Positions 6,787 through 15,355 of a stretch of 64,000 bases of DNA are shown one piece after another (the stretch's first letter is position 1; the number at the start of each line of letters is the position of its first letter). Made by a program: the position numbers and the translations under genes. The notes below the pieces were generated by a model. The model was not told where the DNA came from, did no database searches, and saw nothing but the letters and a program-made list of their open reading frames with translations. Source of the DNA: Pseudomonas yangonensis (lineage in GTDB: Bacteria; Pseudomonadota; Gammaproteobacteria; Pseudomonadales; Pseudomonadaceae). The DNA lies in assembly GCF_009932725.1 (NCBI RefSeq), contig NZ_BLJU01000027.1, positions 92,529-156,528 on the forward strand. The letters are read 5' to 3'.

Positions 6787-9700
6787 ATGGCCAAGCGCAG
6801 CGCCGGCAAGACCTTCCTCAACGACCCGCAGTGGTACAAGGACGCGGTGATCTATCAGGTCCACGTGAAGTCGTTCTTCGACGCCAACAATGACGGCATC
6901 GGCGATTTCCAGGGCCTGATCGACAAGCTCGACTACATTGCCGAACTCGGCGTCAACACCCTCTGGCTGCTGCCGTTCTACCCGTCGCCACGGCGCGACG
7001 ACGGCTATGACATCGCCAAGTACAACGACGTCCACCCGGACTACGGCTCGCTGAGCGATGCCCGGCGCTTCATCGCCGAGGCGCACCGGCGCGGCCTGCG
7101 CGTGATCACCGAACTGGTGATCAACCACACCTCGGACCAGCACCCCTGGTTCCAGCGCGCCCGTCATGCGAAGAAGGGCTCCAAGGCGCGCGACTATTAC
7201 GTCTGGTCCGACACGGACGAGAAGTACGCCGGTACGCGGATCATCTTCATCGACAGCGAGAAGTCCAACTGGACTTGGGACGCGGTAGCCGGCCAGTACT
7301 TCTGGCATCGTTTCTATTCGCACCAGCCGGATCTCAACTTCGACAACCCCAAGGTGCTCGAAGCCGTGCTCGGGGTGATGCGCTTCTGGCTCGACATGGG
7401 CGTCGACGGTCTGCGCCTGGACGCCATTCCGTATCTGATCGAGCGTGACGGCACCAGCAGCGAGAACCTGCCGGAGACCCACGCGGTGCTCAAGCGCATC
7501 CGCGCCGAACTGGATGCACGCTACCCGGATCGCCTGTTGCTGGCCGAAGCCAACCAGTGGCCGGAAGATACCCGTCCGTACTTCGGCGAAGACGACGAGT
7601 GCCACATGGCCTTCCACTTCCCGCTGATGCCGCGCATGTACATGGCCATCGCCCAGGAAGACCGCTTTCCGATCACCGACATCCTGCGCCAGACCCCGGA
7701 AATTCCGCCCAACTGCCAGTGGGCGATCTTCCTGCGCAACCACGACGAGCTGACCCTGGAAATGGTCACCGACGACGAGCGCGATTACCTGTGGAACTAC
7801 TACGCTGCCGACAGCCGTGCGCGTATCAACCTCGGCATCCGCCGGCGACTGGCGCCGCTGGTGGGACGTGACCGCCGGCGCATCGAGCTGCTTAACAGCC
7901 TGCTGCTGTCGATGCCCGGCACGCCGACGCTGTATTACGGCGACGAGATCGGCATGGGCGACAACATCTACCTCGGCGACCGCGACGGCGTGCGCACCCC
8001 GATGCAATGGTCGGTGGACCGCAACGGCGGCTTCTCCCGCGCCGACCCGGCCAGCCTGGTACTGCCGCCGATCATGGATCCGCTGTACGGCTACCAGACC
8101 ATCAACGTCGAGGCGCAGGCGCGCGATCCGCATTCGCTGCTCAACTGGACGCGGCGCATGCTCGCCATCCGCAACCAGCACAAGGCCTTCGGCCGGGGCT
8201 CGCTGACGATGTTGACGCCGAGCAACCGGCGCATCCTCGCCTACCTGCGCGGCTACACCAACGAGCAGGGTCATGAAGAGCAGATTCTCTGCGTAGCCAA
8301 TCTCTCCAGCGCGGCTCAGGCCGTCGAGCTGGAACTGGCCGACTACTGCGACCGGGTGCCGGTGGAGATGATCGGCGGCGCCTCGTTCCCGCCCATTGGC
8401 CAGCTCACCTACCTGCTGACCCTGCCGCCGTATGGTTTCTACTGGTTCTACCTGGCCGATGCCTCGCAGATGCCTAGCTGGCACCTCAAGCCGGTGGAGC
8501 GCATGCCGGAGCTGCAGACCCTGGTGCTCGGCCGTGCCCTGAGCGAAGTGATGGGTGAGCGCTCGCGACAGACCCTGGAGCGCGAATCGTTGCCGCTCTA
8601 TCTGCCCAAGCGCCGCTGGTTCGCCGGGGAGCAGCGACCGTCCGGCGCAGTGAGCCTGCTTTACGTGATGCCGTTGGCTGACGGAGCGAACGCCCCTCTG
8701 CTGGCCGAGGTGCAGGTCAAGGGCGCGGCCGGCGTCGAGCATTACCGCGTGCCTCTGGCAGCAGTGCCCGAGCGCGCCGAGGGCAATGATTTGCCGCAAC
8801 AACTGGCGCTGGCCCGACTGCGCCGGGGGCGGCATGTCGAACTGCTGACCGATGCCTTCAGCCTGCCGCAGTTCAGCCAGCAGGTGCTGCGCCTGTTGCG
8901 GGAGCAGGCGGTGCTGCGTAGCGCTGCCGGTGAACTGCAGTTCCGCGCGGAGGCGGCGCTGTTGGCGCTCGAAGACCTCGACGGGAACGATTTCAAGTTG
9001 CTCTCGGCCGAGCAGTCCAACAGTTCGGCGCTGATTGGCGGGCAACTCCTGCTCAAGCTCCTGCGCCGCGGCTTCCCCGGTATCCACCCGGAGGTGGAGA
9101 TGGGCCGTTTCCTCAGCGATCACGGCTACGCCAATGTCGCGCCGTTTCTCGGCGAGGTGGTGCGGGTCGACGAGAGCGGCCAGCCCCATACCCTGATGGT
9201 GGTGCAGAGCTATCTGGACAACCAGGGCGATGCCTGGCAATGGACGCTCAACACCCTGGACCGGGCGATCCGCGATGAACTGGCCGGCGGCACCGCCGAC
9301 CCTGATGTCGATGCGCTGGGCGAACTGGAACGATTCGCTGGCGTGCTGGGCAGACGCGTCGGTGAAATGCATGCGGTACTGGCGCGGCCGGTGGAGAATC
9401 CGGACTTCGGTTACCAGCTCAGCGCCGAGCAGGACAGCGCCCGCTGGGCCGAATCCATCACTGCGCAACTGCAGGAAGCCTTGCAGGCCCTGAGTCGCCA
9501 GCGTGACGCTCTAAGCCCGGCGACTGCCGAGCAAGCCGACTGGCTGCTGGCCAGGGAAAAACCCTTGCTGCAAGCCGTTGCCCGCCTGGCCACCCAGGCC
9601 GCTGGTGGCCTGCGTATTCGCGTACATGGCGACCTGCATCTGGGCCAGGTGCTGGTGGTGCAGGGCGATGCCTACATCATCGATTTCGAGGGCGAGCCCA

Positions 9701-10092
9701 ACCGTTCGCTGGAGGAGCGCCGCCAGCGCCACAGTCCATTCAAGGACGTCGCCGGCATGCTGCGTTCCTTCGACTACGCCGCCGCCGTGGCGCAGCGCAA
9801 CGGCGGCGGCGTGGAGGGCGCCGTGGATGCCCAGCAGGTGGTACGGGGCGTGGTGGCGCGCTACCGCGAGCAGTCGTGCACTGCCTTCCTCGACGCCTAT
9901 CGCCTGGCCGCCAACGGGCTACCTCACGAGTGGCATGAACGCGACGGTGAGGGCGCTGCCCTCGACCTGTTCTGCCTGGAAAAGGCTGTCTATGAAATCG
10001 TTTACGAAAGCGGCCACCGCCCCGACTGGATCGATGTCCCGCTCCAGGGGCTGGTGGATCTTGCTCATCAATTGCCAGGAGTACGAACGTGA
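6787..10092 (+). CDS. treS: Trehalose synthase fused to maltokinase (TreS/Pep2)
   Basis: A 1101-residue bifunctional enzyme. Residues about 10-550 form a GH13_16 trehalose synthase that interconverts trehalose and maltose. Asp212 (GLRLDAIPY), Glu254 (LLAEANQW) and Asp320 (RNHDEL) form the catalytic triad. Residues about 600-1101 are a Pep2 maltokinase with the kinase-like motif HGDLHLGQ (947-954) and DFEGEP. This part makes maltose-1-phosphate from maltose and ATP. The fusion channels trehalose to GlgE. GGGAG lies before the ATG. The stop overlaps the GTG of glgB by four bases. Confidence 0.96.
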   Translation: MAKRSAGKTFLNDPQWYKDAVIYQVHVKSFFDANNDGIGDFQGLIDKLDYIAELGVNTLWLLPFYPSPRRDDGYDIAKYNDVHPDYGSLSDARRFIAEAHRRGLRVITELVINHTSDQHPWFQRARHAKKGSKARDYYVWSDTDEKYAGTRIIFIDSEKSNWTWDAVAGQYFWHRFYSHQPDLNFDNPKVLEAVLGVMRFWLDMGVDGLRLDAIPYLIERDGTSSENLPETHAVLKRIRAELDARYPDRLLLAEANQWPEDTRPYFGEDDECHMAFHFPLMPRMYMAIAQEDRFPITDILRQTPEIPPNCQWAIFLRNHDELTLEMVTDDERDYLWNYYAADSRARINLGIRRRLAPLVGRDRRRIELLNSLLLSMPGTPTLYYGDEIGMGDNIYLGDRDGVRTPMQWSVDRNGGFSRADPASLVLPPIMDPLYGYQTINVEAQARDPHSLLNWTRRMLAIRNQHKAFGRGSLTMLTPSNRRILAYLRGYTNEQGHEEQILCVANLSSAAQAVELELADYCDRVPVEMIGGASFPPIGQLTYLLTLPPYGFYWFYLADASQMPSWHLKPVERMPELQTLVLGRALSEVMGERSRQTLERESLPLYLPKRRWFAGEQRPSGAVSLLYVMPLADGANAPLLAEVQVKGAAGVEHYRVPLAAVPERAEGNDLPQQLALARLRRGRHVELLTDAFSLPQFSQQVLRLLREQAVLRSAAGELQFRAEAALLALEDLDGNDFKLLSAEQSNSSALIGGQLLLKLLRRGFPGIHPEVEMGRFLSDHGYANVAPFLGEVVRVDESGQPHTLMVVQSYLDNQGDAWQWTLNTLDRAIRDELAGGTADPDVDALGELERFAGVLGRRVGEMHAVLARPVENPDFGYQLSAEQDSARWAESITAQLQEALQALSRQRDALSPATAEQADWLLAREKPLLQAVARLATQAAGGLRIRVHGDLHLGQVLVVQGDAYIIDFEGEPNRSLEERRQRHSPFKDVAGMLRSFDYAAAVAQRNGGGVEGAVDAQQVVRGVVARYREQSCTAFLDAYRLAANGLPHEWHERDGEGAALDLFCLEKAVYEIVYESGHRPDWIDVPLQGLVDLAHQLPGVRT

Positions 10093-12251
10093 ATCAGAAC
10101 AGAGTGCAGCGCCTGCAGCGCGCAGAGGACGGCGATCCGTTCAGTTTCCTCGGCCCCCATGCCCAGGGCGACGAAACCCTGGTACGGGTCTGGCTGCCCG
10201 GTGCCGATGCCGTGGACCTGCTGGGCAGCGATGGCTCGCCGCTGGGGCGCATGCACTGCAGCGACCCGGACGGCCTGTTCGAGCTGCCCCTGCCTCAGGC
10301 GCAGCGCTACCGTTTGCGCATCCACTGGCCGGGCAGCGTGCAGGAGACGGAAGATCCCTATGCCTTCGGCCCGCTGCTGGGTGATACCGATCTCTACCTG
10401 TTCGCCGAAGGCAACCACCGCCAGCTATGGCGCTGCCTGGGCTCCGCTGCGGTGGAGCATGAAGGCGTACCTGGCGTGCGCTTCGCCGTCTGGGCGCCCA
10501 ACGCACGGCGGGTTTCGGTGGTCGGCGACTTCAACAGCTGGGACGGCCGTCGTCATCCCATGCGCCTGCGCTACCCGGCGGGCGTGTGGGAACTGTTCAT
10601 TCCGCGCCTGCAGCCGGGCGAATGCTACAAGTATGAGATTCTCGGCCCGCAGGGCGTACTGCCGTTGCGCGCCGACCCCATGGCGCAGGCCACCGAGATG
10701 CCGCCGGCCACAGCGTCGCGCGTCCCTCAAAGCGAGGCTTTCGCCTGGCAGGATCAGCAGTGGATGAGTGAACGCGAGCAACGGCATGCGCCGCAGGCAC
10801 CGCTGGCGATCTATGAGCTGCATGCCGGTTCCTGGCAATGGCAGGACGATCGGATGCCGGACTGGGACGAGCTGGCCGAGCGGCTGATTCCGTATGTGCA
10901 GGATATGGGCTTCAGCCATATCGAGCTGATGCCGATCATGGAGCATCCCTTCGGTGGCTCCTGGGGCTATCAGCCGCTGTCGATGTTCGCACCCACCGCA
11001 CGTTTCGGCAGCCCGCAGCGCTTCGCCGCCTTCGTCGACCGCTGCCACCGCGCGGGCATCGGCGTGATCCTCGACTGGGTGCCGGGACACTTCCCCAACG
11101 ATGCCCATGGCCTTGCCGAGTTCGACGGCACCGCACTGTACGAGTACGCGCATCCGTTCGAGGGTTTTCACCCGGACTGGAATACCTGCATCTACAACCT
11201 CGGCCGTACCGAGGTGCACGGCTTCATGCTGGCCAGCGCGCTGTACTGGCTGCGCGAGTACCACGTCGACGGCCTGCGCGTGGATGCGGTGGCGTCGATG
11301 CTCTATCGCGACTATTCGCGCGAAGCGGGGCAGTGGATTCCCAACCGTCACGGCGGGCGCGAGAACCTGGAGGCCATCGAATTCCTCCAGCATCTCAACG
11401 AGGTGGTGCGTAGCGAAGTGCCCGGAGCACTGATGATCGCCGAGGAATCCACTGCCTGGCCCGGCGTCAGCCGTCCGGTGCAGCAGGGCGGCCTGGGTTT
11501 CAGCCACAAGTGGAACATGGGCTGGATGAACGACAGCCTGAGTTACATCCAGCAGGACCCGCTGTACCGCCTGCACCATCACCACCAGATAACCTTTGGC
11601 TTGCACTACGCTTTTTCCGAGCGTTTCATCCTGCCGATCTCCCATGATGAGGTGGTGCACGGCAAGCGCTCGCTGCTTGGGCGCATGCCCGGCGATCGCT
11701 GGCAGCAGTTCGCCAACCTGCGCCTGTTCCTTGCGCTGATGTGGAGTCATCCGGGCAAGAAGCTGCTGTTCATGGGCTGCGAGTTCGGCCAATGGCGCGA
11801 GTGGAACCATGACCAGCAACTGGATTGGTACCTGCTGCAGTATCCCGAACATACGGCCGTCCAGGCGCTGTTGCGTGAGCTGAATCGTCTGTATCGCGAA
11901 GAGCCGGCGCTGCACCGACTCGATGATCAGGACAGCGGTTTTCAATGGGTGATAGGAGATGATGCGCGCAACAGCGTATTCGCCTGGCTGCGCCAGGGCG
12001 GCGAGGGCTGCGCGCCACTGCTGGTGGTGCACAATTTCACCCCGCAGGTACTCGATGGCTACCGTATCGGTGTGCCTCGCGCCGGGAAATGGCAGGTACT
12101 GCTCAATACCGATGAGCGCCGCTGGAGTGGCTCGGGCGCAGGTAGCGAAGGTGAGCTGCACACGGAGCAACTGGCCGCTCACGGCCAGTCCGATTCGCTG
12201 AATCTGCAGTTGCCGCCGTTGGGGGCACTGATTCTGCGACCTGCCCAATAG
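10089..12251 (+). CDS. glgB: 1,4-alpha-glucan branching enzyme
   Basis: A 720-residue GH13_9 branching enzyme that cuts alpha-1,4-glucan chains and re-attaches them by alpha-1,6 bonds. Two N-terminal CBM48-type domains (about 1-110 and 110-220) precede the barrel. Catalytic residues are Asp399 (GLRVDAVASM), Glu452 (IAEESTAWPG) and Asp520 (ISHDEVVHGK). The long form with an N1 domain is usual in Proteobacteria. It starts with GTG inside the treS stop (GTGA), indicating translational coupling. It ends the GlgE operon, and a REP-like hairpin follows the stop. Confidence 0.96.
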   Translation: MNQNRVQRLQRAEDGDPFSFLGPHAQGDETLVRVWLPGADAVDLLGSDGSPLGRMHCSDPDGLFELPLPQAQRYRLRIHWPGSVQETEDPYAFGPLLGDTDLYLFAEGNHRQLWRCLGSAAVEHEGVPGVRFAVWAPNARRVSVVGDFNSWDGRRHPMRLRYPAGVWELFIPRLQPGECYKYEILGPQGVLPLRADPMAQATEMPPATASRVPQSEAFAWQDQQWMSEREQRHAPQAPLAIYELHAGSWQWQDDRMPDWDELAERLIPYVQDMGFSHIELMPIMEHPFGGSWGYQPLSMFAPTARFGSPQRFAAFVDRCHRAGIGVILDWVPGHFPNDAHGLAEFDGTALYEYAHPFEGFHPDWNTCIYNLGRTEVHGFMLASALYWLREYHVDGLRVDAVASMLYRDYSREAGQWIPNRHGGRENLEAIEFLQHLNEVVRSEVPGALMIAEESTAWPGVSRPVQQGGLGFSHKWNMGWMNDSLSYIQQDPLYRLHHHHQITFGLHYAFSERFILPISHDEVVHGKRSLLGRMPGDRWQQFANLRLFLALMWSHPGKKLLFMGCEFGQWREWNHDQQLDWYLLQYPEHTAVQALLRELNRLYREEPALHRLDDQDSGFQWVIGDDARNSVFAWLRQGGEGCAPLLVVHNFTPQVLDGYRIGVPRAGKWQVLLNTDERRWSGSGAGSEGELHTEQLAAHGQSDSLNLQLPPLGALILRPAQ

Positions 12252-12267
12252 CATCGCCGCTGAAGCG

Positions 12268-12299
12268 CCTCCCACAAAGGGCGCTCTCATAGTGGGAGG
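12268..12299. terminator. Hairpin after glgB, REP-like
   Basis: A perfect 8-bp inverted repeat CCTCCCAC and GTGGGAGG, with a 16-nt loop, begins 17 nt after the glgB stop. The bases that follow, up to about 12400, contain further GCCGCGAG and CCTCCCATGGAGG palindromic words typical of Pseudomonas REP sequences. It probably terminates glgB and the opposing CBS gene. Confidence 0.5.
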
Positions 12300-12406
12300 G
12301 GCTTTCGGCTTGGGCATCCTGCTTCGCTCTACCTCCTGCATCCCTGCAGTCGTAGCCGCGAGCAGCACTGCCGAAGGCCCCCTCCCATGGAGGTTTTGAT
12401 TATCGG

Positions 12407-12820
12407 TCAGTGCGCGGAGGTGACGCCGCGCAGCACGGTATCGTTTGCCATGCGGCTGTGACCGGAGGCGATATTGCCCAGCGAGACCACGCCCACCAGG
12501 CGTTTCTCGCGATTGAGTACGGGCAGCCTGCGTACCTGAATGTCGGCCATGTTGGCGGCCACATGTTCGACATCTTCGTCATCGAAGCAATAGCGCACGT
12601 TGCTGCTCATCACCTGACGCACCGGGGTGTTGCCGTCCAGACCGGCGGCTACCGCGCGCACGGCGATGTCGCGGTCGGTGATCATCCCGATCAGGCGGTC
12701 GCCTTCGTTGATCAGCAGCGCGCCGCTGTCGATATCGGCCATCAGCGTGGCGGCCTCACGGATGCTGCGCTCGGGGTCGAGAGTGCGGACGTTACGAGTC
12801 ATGATCTTGCTGATTTTCAT
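12407..12820 (-). CDS. CBS-domain pair protein
   Basis: A 137-residue protein made almost only of two CBS domains. CBS1 begins MKISKIMTRNVRTLDPERS, with GALLINEGDRLIGMITDRDI. CBS2 follows VRQVMSSNV, with LPVLNREKRLVGVVSLGNI. Such pairs bind adenine nucleotides or related ligands and act as energy or redox sensors. No fused catalytic domain is present. GGAG precedes the ATG. It is the last gene of a minus-strand run that starts at 15171, with a 67-nt gap to the hydrolase gene. Its partner is unknown. Confidence 0.85.
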   Translation of the reverse strand: MKISKIMTRNVRTLDPERSIREAATLMADIDSGALLINEGDRLIGMITDRDIAVRAVAAGLDGNTPVRQVMSSNVRYCFDDEDVEHVAANMADIQVRRLPVLNREKRLVGVVSLGNIASGHSRMANDTVLRGVTSAH

Positions 12821-12887
12821 CGGTGTCTCCTGTTGCAGTTGAGGGGCGAATGCCCATGGCGAACCGCGGCGAGCAGAGCACGGCGAT

Positions 12888-13658
12888 TCAGGAATAGCGC
12901 ACCAGGTGGTGCGGGTAGTTGCCTACCCGTGCGCCTACCACCATTTCGCTGACCCAGTCGATCAGGATGCGCGTGTAGGCTTGCTGATGGCGGTCCTCGC
13001 TGAGCCCATGGTCGGCGTCGGCCATGATGCGGTGGGTCAGCGAATGCGCCTTGTCGAAGGCACTGCGGTAACTCATCAGCGTGGTGTGCGGGACGAAATC
13101 GTCGTGCTCGGATTCCACCAGCAACACATCACCGTGAAATTCGGAACAGGCGGCCAGCGCCAGGTTGTCCTGCGGGCGCAGCGGTGTGCGGCGATACTCG
13201 GCCAGGCGGGCGACGTCCAGCTGACGCTTGGGCAGCTGCCATTGGTCATCCCAGTAGAGCGCTGGCACCCGCAGGGCCAGCCAGCGCACCGGGCGACGCA
13301 CGCTCAGCAACGTGGCGAGATAGCCGCCATAGCTGGTGCCGATGACCGCGATGCACTCGGGGTCGACCGCTTCGTGCGCGGCCAGCAGGTCATAGGCGGC
13401 GAGAATGTCGGCCAGGTTGTCCTCTCGAGATACCTGCTCCTGCGCTTCGATGTTGCGTTCATGCCCGCGCAAATCGAAGGTCAGGCACACGCACCCCAGC
13501 CCGGCAATACCGCGGGCGCGCGCCAGGTCACGTTGCTGGCTGCCGCCCCAGCCGTGCACAAAAAGCACACCGGGAACCTTGTTGGGTGGCGTCACCAGGG
13601 TTCCGGCGATGTGCTGATCACCCACCAGAATGTCCAGGCCCTGACTGCAGGCACTCAT
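12888..13658 (-). CDS. Alpha/beta hydrolase (dienelactone hydrolase/peptidase S9-like)
   Basis: A 256-residue serine hydrolase. The oxyanion region is LFVHGWGGSQ. The nucleophile elbow is GTSYGG at about residues 107-112. The acid is in VESEHDDFVPH and the histidine in DADHGLSE. The layout resembles bacterial peptidase S9-like or BAAT-like hydrolases. The substrate is unknown and no signal peptide is seen, so it should be cytoplasmic. The start overlaps the stop of the DUF3182 gene by four bases (ATGA), implying coupled translation. Confidence 0.82.
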   Translation of the reverse strand: MSACSQGLDILVGDQHIAGTLVTPPNKVPGVLFVHGWGGSQQRDLARARGIAGLGCVCLTFDLRGHERNIEAQEQVSREDNLADILAAYDLLAAHEAVDPECIAVIGTSYGGYLATLLSVRRPVRWLALRVPALYWDDQWQLPKRQLDVARLAEYRRTPLRPQDNLALAACSEFHGDVLLVESEHDDFVPHTTLMSYRSAFDKAHSLTHRIMADADHGLSEDRHQQAYTRILIDWVSEMVVGARVGNYPHHLVRYS

Positions 13659-14746
13659 AACGGCCCCACCTTGACGTATTTGGCCAACGGGCCGTCCTCA
13701 CTGTCCTGACCTTGATACAGGCAAATGGAGCCTGCCGGCGGCGGTACATCCTGATAGAACTCATGGGTCGAGGCCTGCAGCGTTTGCAGCTGCGCGTCGT
13801 TCATGAACGCCTCCAGGGCGAAGATTTCCGCCGCACTGGCGCCACCGACGCGCCAGGATTGTTCCAGCACGCCGCTGCGAGACTGTCCCCGCGCATTCAA
13901 TCCTTGAGCGACATCGTAGTTGCGCCGCGACGCCTGAATCGACGGGAAGACCTCCAGTGCCGCCAGCTCGAAGATGCGCGCCTGCTGCACGGCCAGGCGT
14001 ACGGGGCGCGGAAGATCGAGAGTCATCAAAGCCAGATAGTCACCGCGCACCAGTGTCAGTCGCGAGCCGCCATAAACCTGGTTACCGTGACCGTCGTCGG
14101 TCAGCTGCTGGGTGCCGTGGTAACTCAGAGTTACCCCAGCCACACGGATCTGGCCGACGCTGAAGGTGCTGGGCTGTTGCAGGTCTTCTTCCAGCACCAG
14201 GCCCTGATCCGTCACACGGTCTTCATCGAGCGCCGCCAGCGCGTTGTCCAGCTCGGTGGGCGTCCGCACCACTTGCTGGCCTCGGCCGCCGGTACCGTCC
14301 ACCGGTTTCAGGCGAATCGGCCCTTCGCGCAACAGGCGTTGCCCGGCCTCGGCAGCATCCTCCAGATCGAAGACGCTGAAGCCCGGTAAGGTGACGCTCT
14401 CGACTTGCTGGGCGAAACGTTCGGACCAGCCCACAGGCAGGTGGCGAGGGGCGTCGAGACTCGGGTGGCTGATGGCCTTGGTGGCGAGAAAGGCATGCTC
14501 GACCTGGCCGCCGAAGAAATCCTCCGGCCCTTCGATGCCCAACGAGCCGGCGTCGCCGACCAGGGTGTCCTCGGGCAGGAAATAGTGGCGCCCGCGAATC
14601 TGGGTGCCTGGCTGATGAGGCCCCAGGAAGGGGCAGCCGAGCAGCACGGCCAGCTTCTCGCCGAGCTGACGTTGCACCATGCGCTCATGGGTCATGTGTG
14701 GAACGGTGCCAGGTAGCAATAGCAGGCCGTTATAAGCAGCCATCAT
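13655..14746 (-). CDS. DUF3182 family protein, ATP-grasp-like
   Basis: A 363-residue protein of the DUF3182 family, found mainly in Pseudomonas and other Proteobacteria. The stretch PIRLKPVDGTGGRGQQVV resembles the ATP-grasp lysine and glycine-rich loop, and VLEEDL and RLTLVRGDY fit ATP-grasp strands. An ATP-dependent ligase is therefore plausible but not shown. I chose the ATG at 14746, which overlaps the upstream stop (ATGA). An ATG at 14743 is also possible, and a TTG at 14758 is less likely. It is translationally coupled to the hydrolase downstream. Confidence 0.75.
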   Translation of the reverse strand: MMAAYNGLLLLPGTVPHMTHERMVQRQLGEKLAVLLGCPFLGPHQPGTQIRGRHYFLPEDTLVGDAGSLGIEGPEDFFGGQVEHAFLATKAISHPSLDAPRHLPVGWSERFAQQVESVTLPGFSVFDLEDAAEAGQRLLREGPIRLKPVDGTGGRGQQVVRTPTELDNALAALDEDRVTDQGLVLEEDLQQPSTFSVGQIRVAGVTLSYHGTQQLTDDGHGNQVYGGSRLTLVRGDYLALMTLDLPRPVRLAVQQARIFELAALEVFPSIQASRRNYDVAQGLNARGQSRSGVLEQSWRVGGASAAEIFALEAFMNDAQLQTLQASTHEFYQDVPPPAGSICLYQGQDSEDGPLAKYVKVGPL

Positions 14747-15171
14747 CGATCCCGCCAAGTGCCGCCGGCACTTTCGCAGTCGATACGCACCTGCTTCAGG
14801 TCGCCCGCCTGGTAATAGTGAGTGACCACCTTGGCCTGGTTGGGTACGGACGGGCGCGGCTCGCCCTGATCATCGTCACCGGAGCGGTAGTTGGCCAGGG
14901 TTTCCTGAGTCAGTGCGGCTTCGCATGTGCCCAGCTTGGCCTCGGCACAACTGGCCACCTTGCGTTGGTCGGTGTTGAGCATGTCATCGGCTTCGTTGTG
15001 ACACGACCAGTCAATGGCGCCCTCGTCCGTGCCGGTGAATTCGTAACAGAACTCCTGCGCGACCTCGGCAATGGCATCGCTGGAAGTCCGGGCGCTGACG
15101 TAGCAGGCTTCGGCCAGGGCGTCGCCGGCTGCCAGCGCGCCGACCAGAAGGCCGGGAATGATGGCTCGCAT
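14743..15171 (-). CDS. Small secreted cysteine-rich protein, unknown
   Basis: A 142-residue protein with a signal peptide (hydrophobic segment IPGLLVGALAAGDALA, likely cleavage after ADALA-type residues near 20). The mature part has about seven cysteines, so periplasmic disulfides are likely. No known family was recognised. GAGGAG lies 6 nt before the ATG. It is the first gene of the operon with DUF3182, the hydrolase and probably the CBS protein, behind an ECF-type promoter. An envelope stress role is inferred from location and promoter only. Confidence 0.72.
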   Translation of the reverse strand: MRAIIPGLLVGALAAGDALAEACYVSARTSSDAIAEVAQEFCYEFTGTDEGAIDWSCHNEADDMLNTDQRKVASCAEAKLGTCEAALTQETLANYRSGDDDQGEPRPSVPNQAKVVTHYYQAGDLKQVRIDCESAGGTWRDR

Positions 15172-15202
15172 GATTTTCTCCTCGACAATGGCGTTCTTGA
15201 GT

Positions 15203-15230
15203 TGTGAGGGGAGCCGCCAAGTCGAAGTTC
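15203..15230 (-). promoter_or_regulatory. ECF-type promoter of the DUF3182 operon
   Basis: On the minus strand AAAAAGCCTGAACTT, a 19-nt spacer from GAAC, then TCACA, about 30 nt before the gene starting at 15171. Full GAACTT and an A-tract upstream make this one of the best matches. Confidence 0.68.
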
Positions 15231-15266
15231 AGGCTTTTTGATCAGTGGGTGCAGGGCAGAAAACCT

Positions 15267-15294
15267 GAACTCATGGACGCTGCGAAGGCCACAA
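15267..15294 (+). promoter_or_regulatory. Weak ECF-type site upstream of glgP
   Basis: AAACCTGAAC is followed by a 19-nt spacer and CACAA. The -35 is good but the -10 lacks the leading T of TCNNA. It is 62 nt before glgP. Confidence 0.35.
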
Positions 15295-15355
15295 AGAAAA
15301 GCCGAACCCATCGCTTCGGCTGTAATCAACGCGACGCGCGCGTAAGGGGATCGAT

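Noticed and set aside
6571..9468. A 965-codon open frame on the minus strand opposite treS/pep2
   Set aside because: It mirrors a gene with intact catalytic motifs. Long antisense frames are expected in high-GC coding DNA, and the translation is His/Arg/Gln-rich with no domain.
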